Source of the DNA: Crossiella sp. S99.2
GTDB taxonomy: Bacteria > Actinomycetota > Actinomycetes > Mycobacteriales > Pseudonocardiaceae
Length of the DNA: 64,000 bases
NCBI RefSeq assembly: GCF_023094165.1
Contig: NZ_JALMDK010000001.1
Span: forward strand, 930,001-994,000
Direction of reading: 5' to 3'
Shown: positions 51,963 through 61,713 of the stretch, in pieces
Numbering within the stretch: position 1 is the first letter of the stretch
Layout: every line of letters begins with the position of its first letter
Made by a program: the position numbers and the translations under genes
The notes under the pieces: generated by a model
Told to the model about the DNA's origin: nothing
Databases searched by the model: none
Seen by the model: only the letters and a program-made list of their open reading frames with translations

Positions 51963-53015
51963 TTGCGTCGCACCACGGCCGCGTTCGCGCTGGTCACCAC
52001 CCTTGCCATGCTCACCGGCTGCTCGCTGATCGGCGGTTCCGGGACCACCCCGGCCCCGCCCGGCGAGACCAAGGTGGTGCTGCTCACGCACGAGTCCTTC
52101 GCGGTCAGCGAGGGCCTGTTCGCCGAGTTCAAGAAACAGAGCGGCATCACCGTGGAGCAGCGGGCGCTGGGCGACGCGGGCGCGCTGACCAACCAGCTGG
52201 TGCTCACCAAGGCCAACCCGCTCGGCGACGTGGTCTTCGGCGTGGACTCCACCTTCGCCTCCCGGGCCATCGACAACGGCCTGCTGGAGCCCTACCAGAG
52301 CCCGGAGGCGGCCAAGGGCCCGCAGCGCTACGCCGCGGACAGCTCCGGCGCGCTGTCCGCGGTCGATCTGGGCGATGTGTGCATGAACGTCGACCTGGCC
52401 TACTTCGCGCAGAAGGGGCTGGCCGAGCCGAAGTCCCTGGACGAGCTGGCCGATCCGAAGTACAAGGACCTGCTGGTGGTCTCCGACCCGGCGACCTCCT
52501 CACCCGGCCTGGCCTTCCTGCTCAACACGGTGGCCAAGTTCGGCGAGGACGGCTGGGCGGGCTACTGGAACCGGTTGAAGGCCAACGGGGTCAAGGTGGT
52601 CAACGGCTGGGAGACCGCCTACAAGCAGGAGTTCTCGGTGGGCGGCAAGGGAAACCGGCCGATCGTGCTCTCCTACGCCTCCTCGCCCGCGGCCGAGGTC
52701 GGGCCGGACGGCAAGCCGAAGACCAAGGCGCTGCTGGACACCTGCTACCGCCAGGTCGAGTACACCGGCGTGCTCAAGGGCGCGAAGCAGCCCGAGGCCG
52801 CGCGCAGGCTGGTCGACTTCCTGCTGGGGGAGAAGTTCCAGGCCCAGGTCGCCGAGCAGATGTATGTCTACCCGGCGCGCGAGGGTGTGGCGCTGCCCGC
52901 GGTGTGGCAGCAGGTCGCGCCGCAGCCGCGGCAGGCCGCCACGCTGCCCGCGGCCAAGATCGCCGAGGGCCGGGAGCGCTGGGTGGAGCAGTGGCGCAAG
53001 CTCGTTCAGGGCTAG
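51963..53015 (+). CDS. thiB: Thiamine ABC transporter, substrate-binding lipoprotein
   Basis: A 350-residue lipoprotein. MRRTTAAFALVTTLAMLTGC is a lipoprotein signal with the lipidated Cys20, and the rest is a type 2 periplasmic-binding fold (VVLLTHESFAVSEGLFAEFK, then GDVVFGVDSTF and PIVLSYASSPAAEV). These stretches match ThiB/TbpA. The TTG at 51963 follows GGAGG by four bases. It is the first gene after the TPP riboswitch. Confidence 0.9.
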   Translation: MRRTTAAFALVTTLAMLTGCSLIGGSGTTPAPPGETKVVLLTHESFAVSEGLFAEFKKQSGITVEQRALGDAGALTNQLVLTKANPLGDVVFGVDSTFASRAIDNGLLEPYQSPEAAKGPQRYAADSSGALSAVDLGDVCMNVDLAYFAQKGLAEPKSLDELADPKYKDLLVVSDPATSSPGLAFLLNTVAKFGEDGWAGYWNRLKANGVKVVNGWETAYKQEFSVGGKGNRPIVLSYASSPAAEVGPDGKPKTKALLDTCYRQVEYTGVLKGAKQPEAARRLVDFLLGEKFQAQVAEQMYVYPAREGVALPAVWQQVAPQPRQAATLPAAKIAEGRERWVEQWRKLVQG

Positions 53016-54601
53016 ATACGGGGCGGGCAGCCCGCATCGGACTCAGTGTCGCGGCGGCGGTGCCGCTGGGCTTCCTGGCCGTCTTCTTCGCCTGGCCGGT
53101 GGCCGCGATCATCGGGCTCGGGCTGGGCCGCACCGGGGTCGGCAAGACCCTGGCCGACCCGGCCACCTGGGACCTGGTCGCCTTCACCCTGGGCCAGGCC
53201 GCCGCGGCCACCGCGGTCGCGCTGCTGGCCGGGATGCCAGTGGCCTACCTGCTCGCCCGCTGCCAGGTGCGCGGGCGCGGCTTCGTCCGGCTGGCCATCA
53301 CCATCCCGTTCGTGCTGCCCACCGTGGTGGTGGGCCTGGCCTTCCGCGCGGTGCTCGGCGACGCCGGCGCGCTGGGCATCGTGCTGGCCAACGCCTTCTT
53401 CAACGTGGCCGTGGTCGCGCGCACCGTCGGCGGCCTGTGGGCGCACCTGGACCGCAGGGCCGAGGACGCTGCCCGCGCGCTGGGCGCCTCCCGCTGGCGC
53501 ACCTTCGTCAGCGTCACCCTGCCCGCGCTCGGCCCGGCCATCGGCTCCGCCGCCGCGGTGGTGTTCCTGTTCTGCTCCACCGCTTTCGGCGTGGTGCTGA
53601 TCCTGGGCGGCTCCCGGCTGCGCACCCTGGAAACCGAGATCTACCTGCGCACGGTCAACCTGCTCGACCTCTCCGGCGCGGCCGCGCTGTCCCTGCTGCA
53701 ACTCGCCGCGGTGATCGCCGCGCTGGTCATCGGCGCGGTCGCGCGCCGCCGCAGGGAGGCGCAGCTGAAACTGCGTGCCGCCGAGGAAAGCCTGCGCAAG
53801 CCGCACGGCGGCGAGTGGTTCGTGGTCGCGGGCGCCGCCCTGGTGGTGCTGGCCCTGCTGGTGCCGATCCTCGGCCTGCTGCTCCGCTCACTGTCCACAG
53901 AGGACGGTTGGAGTCTGGACGGCTACCGGGCGCTGGCCACCGGCGGCGCCCAGGGCACGCTGGCCGTGTCCGGGTTCGAGGCCGCGCTCAACTCGCTGCG
54001 CGCGGCCGGGGACGCCACTCTGCTCGCGCTGGTCATCGGCCTGCTGGCGGCGATCGTGCTCTCCCGCGTGCGCCGCCGGGGCGCGGGGGAGGCCCTCGAT
54101 CTGGTGCTGATGCTGCCGCTGGGCGTGTCCGCGGTGACCGTCGGCTTCGGCTACCTGGTCACCATGGACGCCCTGCCCGGCGACTTCCGCACCTCCCCGC
54201 TGCTGGTGCCGCTGGCTCAGGCGCTGGTGGTCACCCCGCTGGTGGTGCGGCTGGTGCTGCCGGTGCTGCGGGCCATCGACGACCGGCTGCGCCAGGCCGC
54301 CGCGACGCTGGGCGCCGGGCCGCTGCGGGTCTGGCGCGAGGTGGACCTGCCACTGGCGCTGCGCTCCATGCTGGCCGCCGCCGGGTTCGGATTTGTGGTG
54401 GCACTGGGCGAGTTCGGCGCGACCAGCTTCCTGGCCCGGCCGGAGGCGCCCACGCTGCCGGTGGCCATCGCCCGGCTGATCGCCCGGCCCGGCGAACTCA
54501 ACGAGGCCATGGCCTACGCGGCCTGCACCTTGCTCATGGTGGTGACCGGCCTGGCGGTGCTGGTGATCGAGAAGCTCAGAGTCGGCACCGGGGAGTTCTG
54601 A
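52991..54601 (+). CDS. thiP: Thiamine ABC transporter, permease
   Basis: A 536-residue membrane protein, the same length as E. coli ThiP, made of two six-helix halves, each with an EAA loop (DAARALGASRWRTFVSVTLPALGP and, later, QAAATLGAGPLRVWREVDLPL). The GTG at 52991 overlaps the thiB end by 25 bp; no better start is available in the frame. The stop overlaps the thiQ ATG. Confidence 0.9.
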   Translation: MAQARSGLDTGRAARIGLSVAAAVPLGFLAVFFAWPVAAIIGLGLGRTGVGKTLADPATWDLVAFTLGQAAAATAVALLAGMPVAYLLARCQVRGRGFVRLAITIPFVLPTVVVGLAFRAVLGDAGALGIVLANAFFNVAVVARTVGGLWAHLDRRAEDAARALGASRWRTFVSVTLPALGPAIGSAAAVVFLFCSTAFGVVLILGGSRLRTLETEIYLRTVNLLDLSGAAALSLLQLAAVIAALVIGAVARRRREAQLKLRAAEESLRKPHGGEWFVVAGAALVVLALLVPILGLLLRSLSTEDGWSLDGYRALATGGAQGTLAVSGFEAALNSLRAAGDATLLALVIGLLAAIVLSRVRRRGAGEALDLVLMLPLGVSAVTVGFGYLVTMDALPGDFRTSPLLVPLAQALVVTPLVVRLVLPVLRAIDDRLRQAAATLGAGPLRVWREVDLPLALRSMLAAAGFGFVVALGEFGATSFLARPEAPTLPVAIARLIARPGELNEAMAYAACTLLMVVTGLAVLVIEKLRVGTGEF

Positions 54602-55632
54602 TGGGTCTCACTGTCGACGGCATGACCGTCACCTACGGCGCGGCCACCGCGGTGGACCGAGTTGATCTGTCCATTGTGGAGGGTGAGGTGCTCGCCCTGC
54701 TCGGCCCGTCCGGCTGCGGCAAGTCCACCCTGCTGCGCGCCATCGCCGGACTCGAACAACCCACCGCGGGCACGGTGTCCTGGGACGGCGACGACCTGGC
54801 GCCGATCCCGGTGCATCGGCGCGGTTTCGGCCTGGTCTTCCAGGACGGCCAGCTCTTCCCGCACCGCGATGTCGCGGGCAACATCGCCTTCGGCCTGCGC
54901 ATGCACGGGGTGCCCAAGGCCGAGCAGCGGGTCCGGATCGACGAACTGCTGGAACTGGTCGGGCTCAGTGGCTACGGCCCGCGGCGGGTCACCGAACTCT
55001 CCGGCGGCGAGGCGCAGCGGGTGGCCCTGGCCCGCGCGCTGGCGCCCCGGCCGCGGTTGCTGCTGCTGGACGAACCGCTCTCCGCGCTGGACCGGGCACT
55101 GCGTGAGCAGCTGGCGATGGACCTGGCCACGTTGCTGCGCAAGGCGGGCGCGACCGCGCTGGTGGTCACGCACGACCACGACGAGGCGTTCACCCTGGCC
55201 GACCGGGTCGCGGTGATGTCGGCCGGGCGGATCCGCCAGTTCGGCACCCCCGAGTCGGTCTGGCGCGCGCCCGCCGATGTCGAGGTGGCCCGGTTCCTCG
55301 GCTGCGGCACGCTGATCCCGGCGCTGGTGCGCGACGGCGTGGCCGTCTCGGCAGTTGGATCCGTTGCCGCACAAGACTTCCCGGACGGCCCGGCCCGGCT
55401 CGGCCTGCGCGCGGCCGCGCTGCGGACCGATGCCGACGGGCCGCTGTCCGGGCTGGTCGTGCGCCGGGTGCACCGCACCGACCACATCCGCCTGGTGGTA
55501 CGACTCGACCTCGCCGATCTGCCGGAGATCAGCGAGGTCGAGGCGGTCGGGCCGGTCCTCGGTGCACCGCCCGCCGGGGATCCGGTGCGGCTGCGCCTGG
55601 ATCCCGAGGCGGTCGCGGTGCTGCCCGCCTGA
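54601..55632 (+). CDS. thiQ: Thiamine ABC transporter, ATP-binding subunit
   Basis: A 343-residue ABC ATPase. Walker A is LLGPSGCGKSTLLRAI near residue 35, the signature LSGGEAQRVALARAL near 135, Walker B LLLLDEPLSALD and the H-loop VVTHDHDEA. The C-terminal 100 residues form a TOBE-like regulatory domain that short ThiQ proteins lack. It completes the thiBPQ operon. Confidence 0.9.
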   Translation: MGLTVDGMTVTYGAATAVDRVDLSIVEGEVLALLGPSGCGKSTLLRAIAGLEQPTAGTVSWDGDDLAPIPVHRRGFGLVFQDGQLFPHRDVAGNIAFGLRMHGVPKAEQRVRIDELLELVGLSGYGPRRVTELSGGEAQRVALARALAPRPRLLLLDEPLSALDRALREQLAMDLATLLRKAGATALVVTHDHDEAFTLADRVAVMSAGRIRQFGTPESVWRAPADVEVARFLGCGTLIPALVRDGVAVSAVGSVAAQDFPDGPARLGLRAAALRTDADGPLSGLVVRRVHRTDHIRLVVRLDLADLPEISEVEAVGPVLGAPPAGDPVRLRLDPEAVAVLPA

Positions 55633-56511
55633 TCATCCGTCCTTTGTGGACATACGAAGGAAGGTCAGCGACAACCCGATCACCAGGTAGCAGGCGGCCT
55701 TGGCCGTGCTGTCCACCAGGCCGTCCCAGGGCATCGGATCGCGCAGCACATCGGCCACCGCGGTCCAGCCGTTGGGCAGCAGGTACGGCTGCAGCCACTC
55801 CATGCCAGGGATCGCGCCCAGCACCTGCACCACGATCAGCCCGCCCAGGGTGGCGGCCAGCACCACCAGCGGGTGTTCGGTGAGCGCGGAGACGGCCAGC
55901 GCGATCGCGGCCAGCGCCATCATCTGGAACGCGGCCCACCCGGCGGCGAGGCCGATCTTGCCGAGGGCCTCCCCGATCGGCAGCGTGGTGCCGGAGATCG
56001 AGACCACCTCGGTGCCACCCACGATGATGATCCCGGTGAGCATGCCCAGCAGCGAGATCAGCGACACCGCGATCACGATCACGGTGGCCACGCCCGCGGC
56101 CTTCACCGCGACCAGCCGCACCCGGCTCACCGGGGCGATCAGCAGCCCACGCAACGTGCCGTGCGATGCCTCGCCGGCCAGCGCGTCCGCGGCGGACATG
56201 GTGGCCACCAGCGGCAGCAGCATGGTCATCGAGATGGTCAGCGCGGCCAGTGGCAGCACCATCCCGTTGCCCACCGCCGCCATGATCATCCCAGGGCCGC
56301 GGCCCGGCATGCTGCCGCCGATCACGGTGACCCCGATGCCGAGTGCGATCGGCACCAGCGACATCAGCACCAGCGCGACGATGGTGCGCGGCCTGCGCAG
56401 GATCCAGCGCAGTTCGGAGGCGTAGAGCCGCCAGGCGGAGGCTTGCTTGGGGCCGGTGGACACCGCGACCGGAGTGGCCGCGGGAGTCGGTTCGGCGAGT
56501 GTGGCGGTCAT
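55633..56511 (-). CDS. ABC-2-type transporter permease
   Basis: A 292-residue integral membrane protein with about six segments (IVALVLMSLVPIALGIGV, then LPLAALTISMTMLLPLVAT, VIVIAVSLISLLGML and others). The stop lies one base after thiQ on the opposite strand. The start overlaps the ATPase gene's stop in ATGA. It would form an exporter with the protein at 56508-57494. Confidence 0.85.
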   Translation of the reverse strand: MTATLAEPTPAATPVAVSTGPKQASAWRLYASELRWILRRPRTIVALVLMSLVPIALGIGVTVIGGSMPGRGPGMIMAAVGNGMVLPLAALTISMTMLLPLVATMSAADALAGEASHGTLRGLLIAPVSRVRLVAVKAAGVATVIVIAVSLISLLGMLTGIIIVGGTEVVSISGTTLPIGEALGKIGLAAGWAAFQMMALAAIALAVSALTEHPLVVLAATLGGLIVVQVLGAIPGMEWLQPYLLPNGWTAVADVLRDPMPWDGLVDSTAKAACYLVIGLSLTFLRMSTKDG

Positions 56512-57494
56512 GCCCCGTCCTCCTCGGTGAGCCGGGCGAACAGCTCCTCAAGACCGGTGCGTTCCCGATGCGCCTCGTGCACCGAGACCCCCGCCCGAAC
56601 CAGGGTCTCGATCACCTTCGGCGCCTCGGCGCCGGTCAGCTCCACCCGCACGCCACCGTCGGCGGCCCGTGCGGGGATCCTGGCCGAGCGCAACGCTTCC
56701 ACCGCGTCGGCGATGTCCGGAGTGGACACCGTCAGCGTGGGCGCGCCCGCCTCCAGCAGGTCCGCGAGCGGGCCCTGCCCGACCACGGTGCCCTGGTGCA
56801 GCACCGCCACGTGCGTGCAGGTGGCCTCGACCTCGGCGAGCAGGTGCGAGGACACCACCACGGTGGTGCCGACCGCGTGCAGCTGCGCCATCACCTTGCG
56901 GATCTCCCTGGTACCGGCCGGATCCATGCCGTTGGTGGGCTCGTCCAGCATCACCAGCCGGCGCGGCACCAGCAGTGCGGCGGCCAGGCCGAGGCGCTGC
57001 TTCATGCCAAGGGAGTAGCCGCGGAACTTGCGGTCGGCGGCGTGCGCGAGCCCCACCCGCTCCAGCGCGTCGGCCACCGCGCCCTTGATCGCCCTGGTCT
57101 CCAGCAGCGGTTCGGCCGCGCCGAGCCGCCGCAGGTTGTCCCGGCCGGTCAGGAACGGGTGGAAACCCGGTCCCTCGACCAGCGCGCCGACCTGGGCCAG
57201 CGCCGCGGTCGAGCCATCCGGCATCCGGTGCCCCAGCAGCTCCACCTCACCGGCGGTGGGCCGGACCAGGCCGAGCAGCATCCGGATAGTGGTGGTCTTG
57301 CCGGAGCCGTTGGGGCCGAGCATGCCCAGCACCGCGCCCTGCGGCACATCCAGGTCTACCCGGTCCACCGCGACGGTCTTGCCGTAGACCTTGCGCAGAC
57401 CCCTGGTGCGGGCGGCCAGGGTGCCGGAGGGGGCGGGGGCGGCCGGAGCCACCCCCGCCTGTCCGATCTCCGTGCCCGCCAGTCCGGCGGTCAC
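56508..57494 (-). CDS. ABC transporter ATP-binding protein, BcrA-like
   Basis: A 328-residue ATPase. Walker A is LGPNGSGKTTTIRMLLGLV, the signature is YSLGMKQRLGLAAALL and Walker B LVMLDEPTNGMDP. The C-terminal extension after about 230 is common in exporters for peptides, lantibiotics or lipids. It overlaps the upstream LolA-like gene by 4 bp and the permease gene by 4 bp, so the three genes are one operon. Confidence 0.88.
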   Translation of the reverse strand: MTAGLAGTEIGQAGVAPAAPAPSGTLAARTRGLRKVYGKTVAVDRVDLDVPQGAVLGMLGPNGSGKTTTIRMLLGLVRPTAGEVELLGHRMPDGSTAALAQVGALVEGPGFHPFLTGRDNLRRLGAAEPLLETRAIKGAVADALERVGLAHAADRKFRGYSLGMKQRLGLAAALLVPRRLVMLDEPTNGMDPAGTREIRKVMAQLHAVGTTVVVSSHLLAEVEATCTHVAVLHQGTVVGQGPLADLLEAGAPTLTVSTPDIADAVEALRSARIPARAADGGVRVELTGAEAPKVIETLVRAGVSVHEAHRERTGLEELFARLTEEDGA

Positions 57495-58636
57495 TTCACC
57501 TGACCGATCGCCTCGGTCAGCACCTGCTGCGGCACCGCGCCGACCGCGAAACGGCCGTCGGAGGTGACCAGCGCGGTCCCGACCTTGGTCTCGATGACCC
57601 AGCCCGAACCCCAGGAGCCGTTGACCGCCTTGCCCAGCTGCTTGACCAGGTCCAGCGGGTTGCCCGCGACGCCGCCGCCACGCTGGCTCCGAGTGCCCTC
57701 GGCCGGCTTGGGCGCCTGCTTCAGCGCCTGCTCCGGCAGCTTGCCGACGATGGTGGTGTCCCAGCCCTCGCCGACGACCTGGAAGGCCTTCGCCGCTTCC
57801 TGCTTGGCCTTGTCCAGCTCAGCCGGGGTCGGCGCCTTGTGCTCCTTGACCTTGTCGTCGAGCTTCTTCTCCTCGACGGTGGCCCCGGCGGGCGGGGTGA
57901 ACTTGAACAGGTTCGCGTCCTGCGGACCCACGTTGAGCTGGCTGAAGCCCACCTGGAGCGCCGGGGCGTCGGTGCCGTTGGTCAGCACGGTCACCCGCAG
58001 CGGGATGCGCTTCTCCGCGTCCACCGCGACCCGCACGCCACGCAGCAGCGTGCGCTCGTTCGGCTTCGGCGTCAGCACCAGCTCGTAGGCGGGCCGCCCG
58101 GCCACCTCGGCGGTCCCGTCCACGGACAGGTCGCTCTGCTGGCGAACCAGGTTCACCAGCTCCCGAGCGGCACTGGCCGGATCGGTGGGCTGGACCTTCT
58201 TGTCCTTGTCGAACTCGGCCTTCTTCTGCTCCAGCGTCTTGGCGTCCACGCTGGACTTGGTCACCTTGCGCTCGGCCGAGTCCCAGCTCCAGACGGTGGT
58301 GCCGTCCTGGACGATGGTCTTCTCGTTCTGCCCGTCGGGCACCGAGGCCCGGCTCTTGCCCGCCCCGTCGGTCCAGACCCGCAGCTTGCTGTTGCCCGCG
58401 GCCACCTGGGGCGCACCCGGGATCGCGGGCAGGCCGAGGTTGTTGGTGACCTCGACGGTGCCCCCGAGTGCGGGCGGCGTGGTGGTCAGCACCGACTGCA
58501 CCAGGTCCTCGGCGGCCACCGACGGCAACGTCGGCGCCGCGCCGGCCCCACCGGGCAGCGCCAGCAGCGCCAGCCCGACGACACCGGCCATCGCGCCGGC
58601 CGTGGCCGCCGTGACTGTGGCCTTCCTTCGGTCCAT
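57491..58636 (-). CDS. Secreted LolA/RseB-like protein
   Basis: A 381-residue exported protein. The signal peptide is in residues 1-33 (MAGVVGLALLALPGGAGAAP). Residues about 40-270 have the strand-rich LolA/DUF2092 pattern (IVQDGTTVWSWDSAERKVTKS and AYELVLTPKP are typical). Proteins of this fold carry or sense lipids. Start ATG 58636 with GGAGGAGAC upstream. It is the first gene of the exporter operon and divergent from the two-component system, which suggests that the system monitors envelope stress. The C-terminal 80 residues form a separate domain. Confidence 0.8.
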   Translation of the reverse strand: MDRRKATVTAATAGAMAGVVGLALLALPGGAGAAPTLPSVAAEDLVQSVLTTTPPALGGTVEVTNNLGLPAIPGAPQVAAGNSKLRVWTDGAGKSRASVPDGQNEKTIVQDGTTVWSWDSAERKVTKSSVDAKTLEQKKAEFDKDKKVQPTDPASAARELVNLVRQQSDLSVDGTAEVAGRPAYELVLTPKPNERTLLRGVRVAVDAEKRIPLRVTVLTNGTDAPALQVGFSQLNVGPQDANLFKFTPPAGATVEEKKLDDKVKEHKAPTPAELDKAKQEAAKAFQVVGEGWDTTIVGKLPEQALKQAPKPAEGTRSQRGGGVAGNPLDLVKQLGKAVNGSWGSGWVIETKVGTALVTSDGRFAVGAVPQQVLTEAIGQVK

Positions 58637-58780
58637 GTCTCCTCCTTGCGAATCGGGGTCGTCCCGTGCAGCCGAGACTGGCCCCGCCCTGCTGAGACAC
58701 CACTGAGAATGCCGCCCTTTCGCTGAGAGAGCACTGAGAGCCTCCCGCACGACCTGCGCGAACACCGGCATGCTTGCCCG

Positions 58781-59479
58781 GTGAGCGCACGAGTGCTGGT
58801 GGTGGACGACGAACCTGGGGTGCGCCGGGCGCTGGAACGCGGCCTGCGCGCGGAGGGCATGGAGGTGGTGACCGCCCCCGACGGCAACTCCGGCCTGCGC
58901 GCGGCGCTGACCGGCTCCTTCGACGTGGTGCTGCTGGACATCATGCTGCCCGGCCTGTCCGGCTACCGGGTGCTGGAGCGGCTGCGCGCCGAGGGCGTGC
59001 GCACCCCGGTGCTGATGGTCTCGGCCAAGGACGGCGAGGTCGACCAGGCCGACGGGCTGGACCTGGGCGCGGACGGCTACCTGGTCAAACCCTTCTCCTT
59101 CGTGGTGCTGGTGGCCCAGGTCAAGGCGCTGCTGCGGCGCAGTGGCGCGGACAGCGGACCGCGGGACGTGCTGCGGCTGGGCGAGCTGATCGTGGACCGG
59201 GCGGTGCGCGAGGTGAGCTGGGCCGGTGCGCCGGTCGCGCTGAGCCCGCGCGAGTTCGCGGTGCTGGCCACCCTGGCCGGCCGGCCGGGCGTGGTGGTCA
59301 GCAAGGACGAGCTGCTGCGGGCGGCCTGGGGCGACGAGCAGGCGGCCACCCGCAATGCGGTGGAGGTCTACGTCGGCTACCTGCGGCGCAAGCTGGAGGC
59401 GGTGGGCGCCGGGCACCTGGTGCGCACCGTGCGCGGGCACGGCTACCTGGCCAGCGCCGAAGCCCCGCGGGAGGCGTGA
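58781..59479 (+). CDS. OmpR-family response regulator
   Basis: A 232-residue regulator. The receiver has VLVVDDEPGVR, the phosphorylated Asp in VVLLDIMLPGLSG and the Lys in GYLVKPFS; the winged helix has LSPREFAVLATLAG and NAVEVYVGYLRRKLE. The GTG at 58781 is the start. Its stop overlaps the kinase gene's ATG. It is divergent from the LolA-exporter operon with 144 bp between the starts and is its likely regulator. Confidence 0.93.
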   Translation: MSARVLVVDDEPGVRRALERGLRAEGMEVVTAPDGNSGLRAALTGSFDVVLLDIMLPGLSGYRVLERLRAEGVRTPVLMVSAKDGEVDQADGLDLGADGYLVKPFSFVVLVAQVKALLRRSGADSGPRDVLRLGELIVDRAVREVSWAGAPVALSPREFAVLATLAGRPGVVVSKDELLRAAWGDEQAATRNAVEVYVGYLRRKLEAVGAGHLVRTVRGHGYLASAEAPREA

Positions 59480-60852
59480 TGTTCCGGGCGGCGCGCCAGT
59501 GGTGGGTCCGGCGCACGCTGCGCGCCCGGATCACCATGGTGGTCGCCGCGGTCGCGCTGCTGGTCTTCGGCTGGATCGCCCAGGTGACCTCGGCGATCTT
59601 CGCCTCCGCGCTCACCGACCAGGTGGACGGCCAGCTGCGGGCCACCCTGGACAGCGTCTCCGCCGACATCACCGCGGGCCGCCCGGCCGGGGCCGGGCCG
59701 CGGGACCAGCGGATCCGGGTGCTGGACAGCTCCGGCGGCGTCGCCGACGGCCTGCCGCCGGTGCTGCTGCACGACTGGCAGGTCCGGCAGCTGCGCGCGG
59801 GTCAGGGCGTGTCGGTCTTCCCCGGCTTCTTCAACCCGGACGAGGACGAGGCCGAGGGCCAGGAGCGGTTCGGGCCCGCGGTGCGCTGGGTCGGCAAGGT
59901 GGTCAGCGGGCCGGACGGGGTGCAGCGGCTGGTCGTGGTCGGCACCGAGTTCACCGCCTACCTCAGCGTCTTCGAGCGCGCGGGCTACTGGTTCCTGCCC
60001 GGCGCGCTGCTGTCCATGCTCGCGGTGGCCGGCACCGCCTGGGTGGCGGTGCGGCTGGCGTTGCGCCCGGTGCAGCGGATGCGGGCCGCAGCCGGCGCGC
60101 TGCCGCCCGGTCAGCGACTGCCGGTGCCCGAGGCCAGGGACGAGCTGCGCGCGCTGGCCGAGGAGCTGAACGCGCTGCTGGCCCGGCGGGACGAGGCGGC
60201 CGAGCGGATGCGCCGGTTCAGCGGGGACGCCGCGCACGAGCTGCGCTCCCCGGTGGCCTCGCTGCGGGTGCAGGCCGAGGTCGCGGTGGCCCACCCCGAT
60301 CCGGAACTGGCCCAGGAGACGCTGGCCGATATCGCGGTGGAGGCCGAGCGGCTCTCCCAGCTCGTCGACGACCTGCTGATGCTGGCCCGCGCGGACGCGG
60401 TGGACCTGCCCGAGGCCGAGCCGGTGGACCTGGTCGCGGTGGCCAGGGCCTCGGCCGCCCGGCTGGGTGAGCGCGGCATCGTGGTCCGGGTGGAGGCGCC
60501 CACCCCGGTGCTGGTGCTGGCCGCCCCCCGCGAGGTCGAGCTGGTGGTGGACAACGTGCTGCGCAACGCCGCCCGCTACGCCCGCGCCCTGGTCCGGGTG
60601 CTGGTGCTGCCCGCGGGCGCGCAGGGCCGGTTGCTGGTGGAGGACGACGGCCCCGGCGTGCCCGAGGACCACCGGGACCAGGTCTTCGACCGCTTCCACC
60701 GGGTGGACGAGGCCAGGGACCGGGCCAGCGGCGGAGCCGGTCTCGGGCTGGCCCTGGTGGCCGATCTGGTCCGCAGGCGTGGTGGCACGGTGCGGGCCGC
60801 GGGCTCGCCGGAGGGCGGCGCCCGGTTCGAGATCCGCTGGCCCAAACCCTGA
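59479..60852 (+). CDS. Sensor histidine kinase
   Basis: A 457-residue membrane kinase. Two transmembrane segments (about 20-42 and 168-190) flank an extracellular domain; HAMP follows, then the H-box FSGDAAHELRSPVASLRVQ, the N-box DNVLRNAARYA and the G-boxes DDGPGVP and GGAGLGLALV. It phosphorylates the OmpR-type regulator encoded just before it. Confidence 0.92.
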   Translation: MFRAARQWWVRRTLRARITMVVAAVALLVFGWIAQVTSAIFASALTDQVDGQLRATLDSVSADITAGRPAGAGPRDQRIRVLDSSGGVADGLPPVLLHDWQVRQLRAGQGVSVFPGFFNPDEDEAEGQERFGPAVRWVGKVVSGPDGVQRLVVVGTEFTAYLSVFERAGYWFLPGALLSMLAVAGTAWVAVRLALRPVQRMRAAAGALPPGQRLPVPEARDELRALAEELNALLARRDEAAERMRRFSGDAAHELRSPVASLRVQAEVAVAHPDPELAQETLADIAVEAERLSQLVDDLLMLARADAVDLPEAEPVDLVAVARASAARLGERGIVVRVEAPTPVLVLAAPREVELVVDNVLRNAARYARALVRVLVLPAGAQGRLLVEDDGPGVPEDHRDQVFDRFHRVDEARDRASGGAGLGLALVADLVRRRGGTVRAAGSPEGGARFEIRWPKP

Positions 60853-60882
60853 CCCGTCAGGCGCGGCTGACAGGATTCGGGC

Positions 60883-61710
60883 ATGGGTGTGTTGCGGTCC
60901 ACGGTCCTCATCGACGCGCCGGTGCGGACGGTAGCGGCGGCGCTGCGGGAGGTCACGACCTGGGGGCAGGCGGTGGCCGCCGCCGGCGGCCGGTTGCAGG
61001 TCAACGCCGAGGGTGCGCTGCTGGTCCTGGGGGATGAGCTGAAGTGCGCGTTCCCGCTGCTGCCCGCGCAGCGGCTGCGGGTGGACCACGTGGACGAGCA
61101 CGGGCTGAGCCTGGTCACCGACAACGGCGGCGGGGTCACCGTGCGGGTGGCCGACACCGGCGGCGGCGTGCTCGTCACCGAGAGCCTGAGCTGGAACAAC
61201 CCGCTGGGCAAACTCGGCGATCTGCTGATGTTCCGCAGGCTGGTGCTGCGCCTGCTGGCCGCGCACCGCACCCAGGTGGAGCTGCGCTCGCTGGAGCTGG
61301 CCGCGGCGAAGATCGTGGTGGCCGCCGCGGTGGTGCGCGAGGGCACACTGCTGGTGCAGCAACGCAGTTACCCGATGAGCCTGGCAGGCAAGTGGGAACT
61401 GCCCGGCGGCCGGGTCGAGCCAGGGGAGACCGAGGAAGAAGCGCTGGTCCGGGAGTGCCACGAGGAGATGGGCGTGGTGGTGCGCCCGCTGGGCAGGCTC
61501 GGCCCGGACATCCCGCTGCCCGGGGTCGGCCTGCTGCGCACGCACACCGCGTGGCTGGACGCCGCGGACGTCCAGCCACGCGCGGTGGAGCACCGGGCGG
61601 TGCGCTGGGTGGCGGCGGCGCACCTGGCCGGACTCGACTGGGTCGCCGCCGACCGGGTGCTGGTGCCCGCCCTGGTCGCGCTGACCGAGCAGGTCAGCGC
61701 GGACCAGTGA
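60883..61710 (+). CDS. Fusion of an SRPBCC-like domain and a Nudix hydrolase
   Basis: A 275-residue protein. Residues 1-135 resemble a SRPBCC (START-like) lipid-binding fold (VLIDAPVRTVAAALREVTTW, then VTESLSWNNPLGKLGDLL). Residues about 143-275 are a Nudix hydrolase with the complete box GGRVEPGETEEEALVRECHEEMGV shared over positions 175-198 and an upstream VVAAAVVREGTLLVQQRSYP. MutT-type enzymes remove oxidised nucleotides. It follows the histidine kinase by 30 bp. Confidence 0.85.
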   Translation: MGVLRSTVLIDAPVRTVAAALREVTTWGQAVAAAGGRLQVNAEGALLVLGDELKCAFPLLPAQRLRVDHVDEHGLSLVTDNGGGVTVRVADTGGGVLVTESLSWNNPLGKLGDLLMFRRLVLRLLAAHRTQVELRSLELAAAKIVVAAAVVREGTLLVQQRSYPMSLAGKWELPGGRVEPGETEEEALVRECHEEMGVVVRPLGRLGPDIPLPGVGLLRTHTAWLDAADVQPRAVEHRAVRWVAAAHLAGLDWVAADRVLVPALVALTEQVSADQ

Positions 61711-61713
61711 CCT

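Noticed and set aside
59443-61623. A 726-codon minus-strand frame
   Set aside because: His- and Gln-rich antisense of the histidine kinase and Nudix genes, a usual effect of high-GC codon bias.
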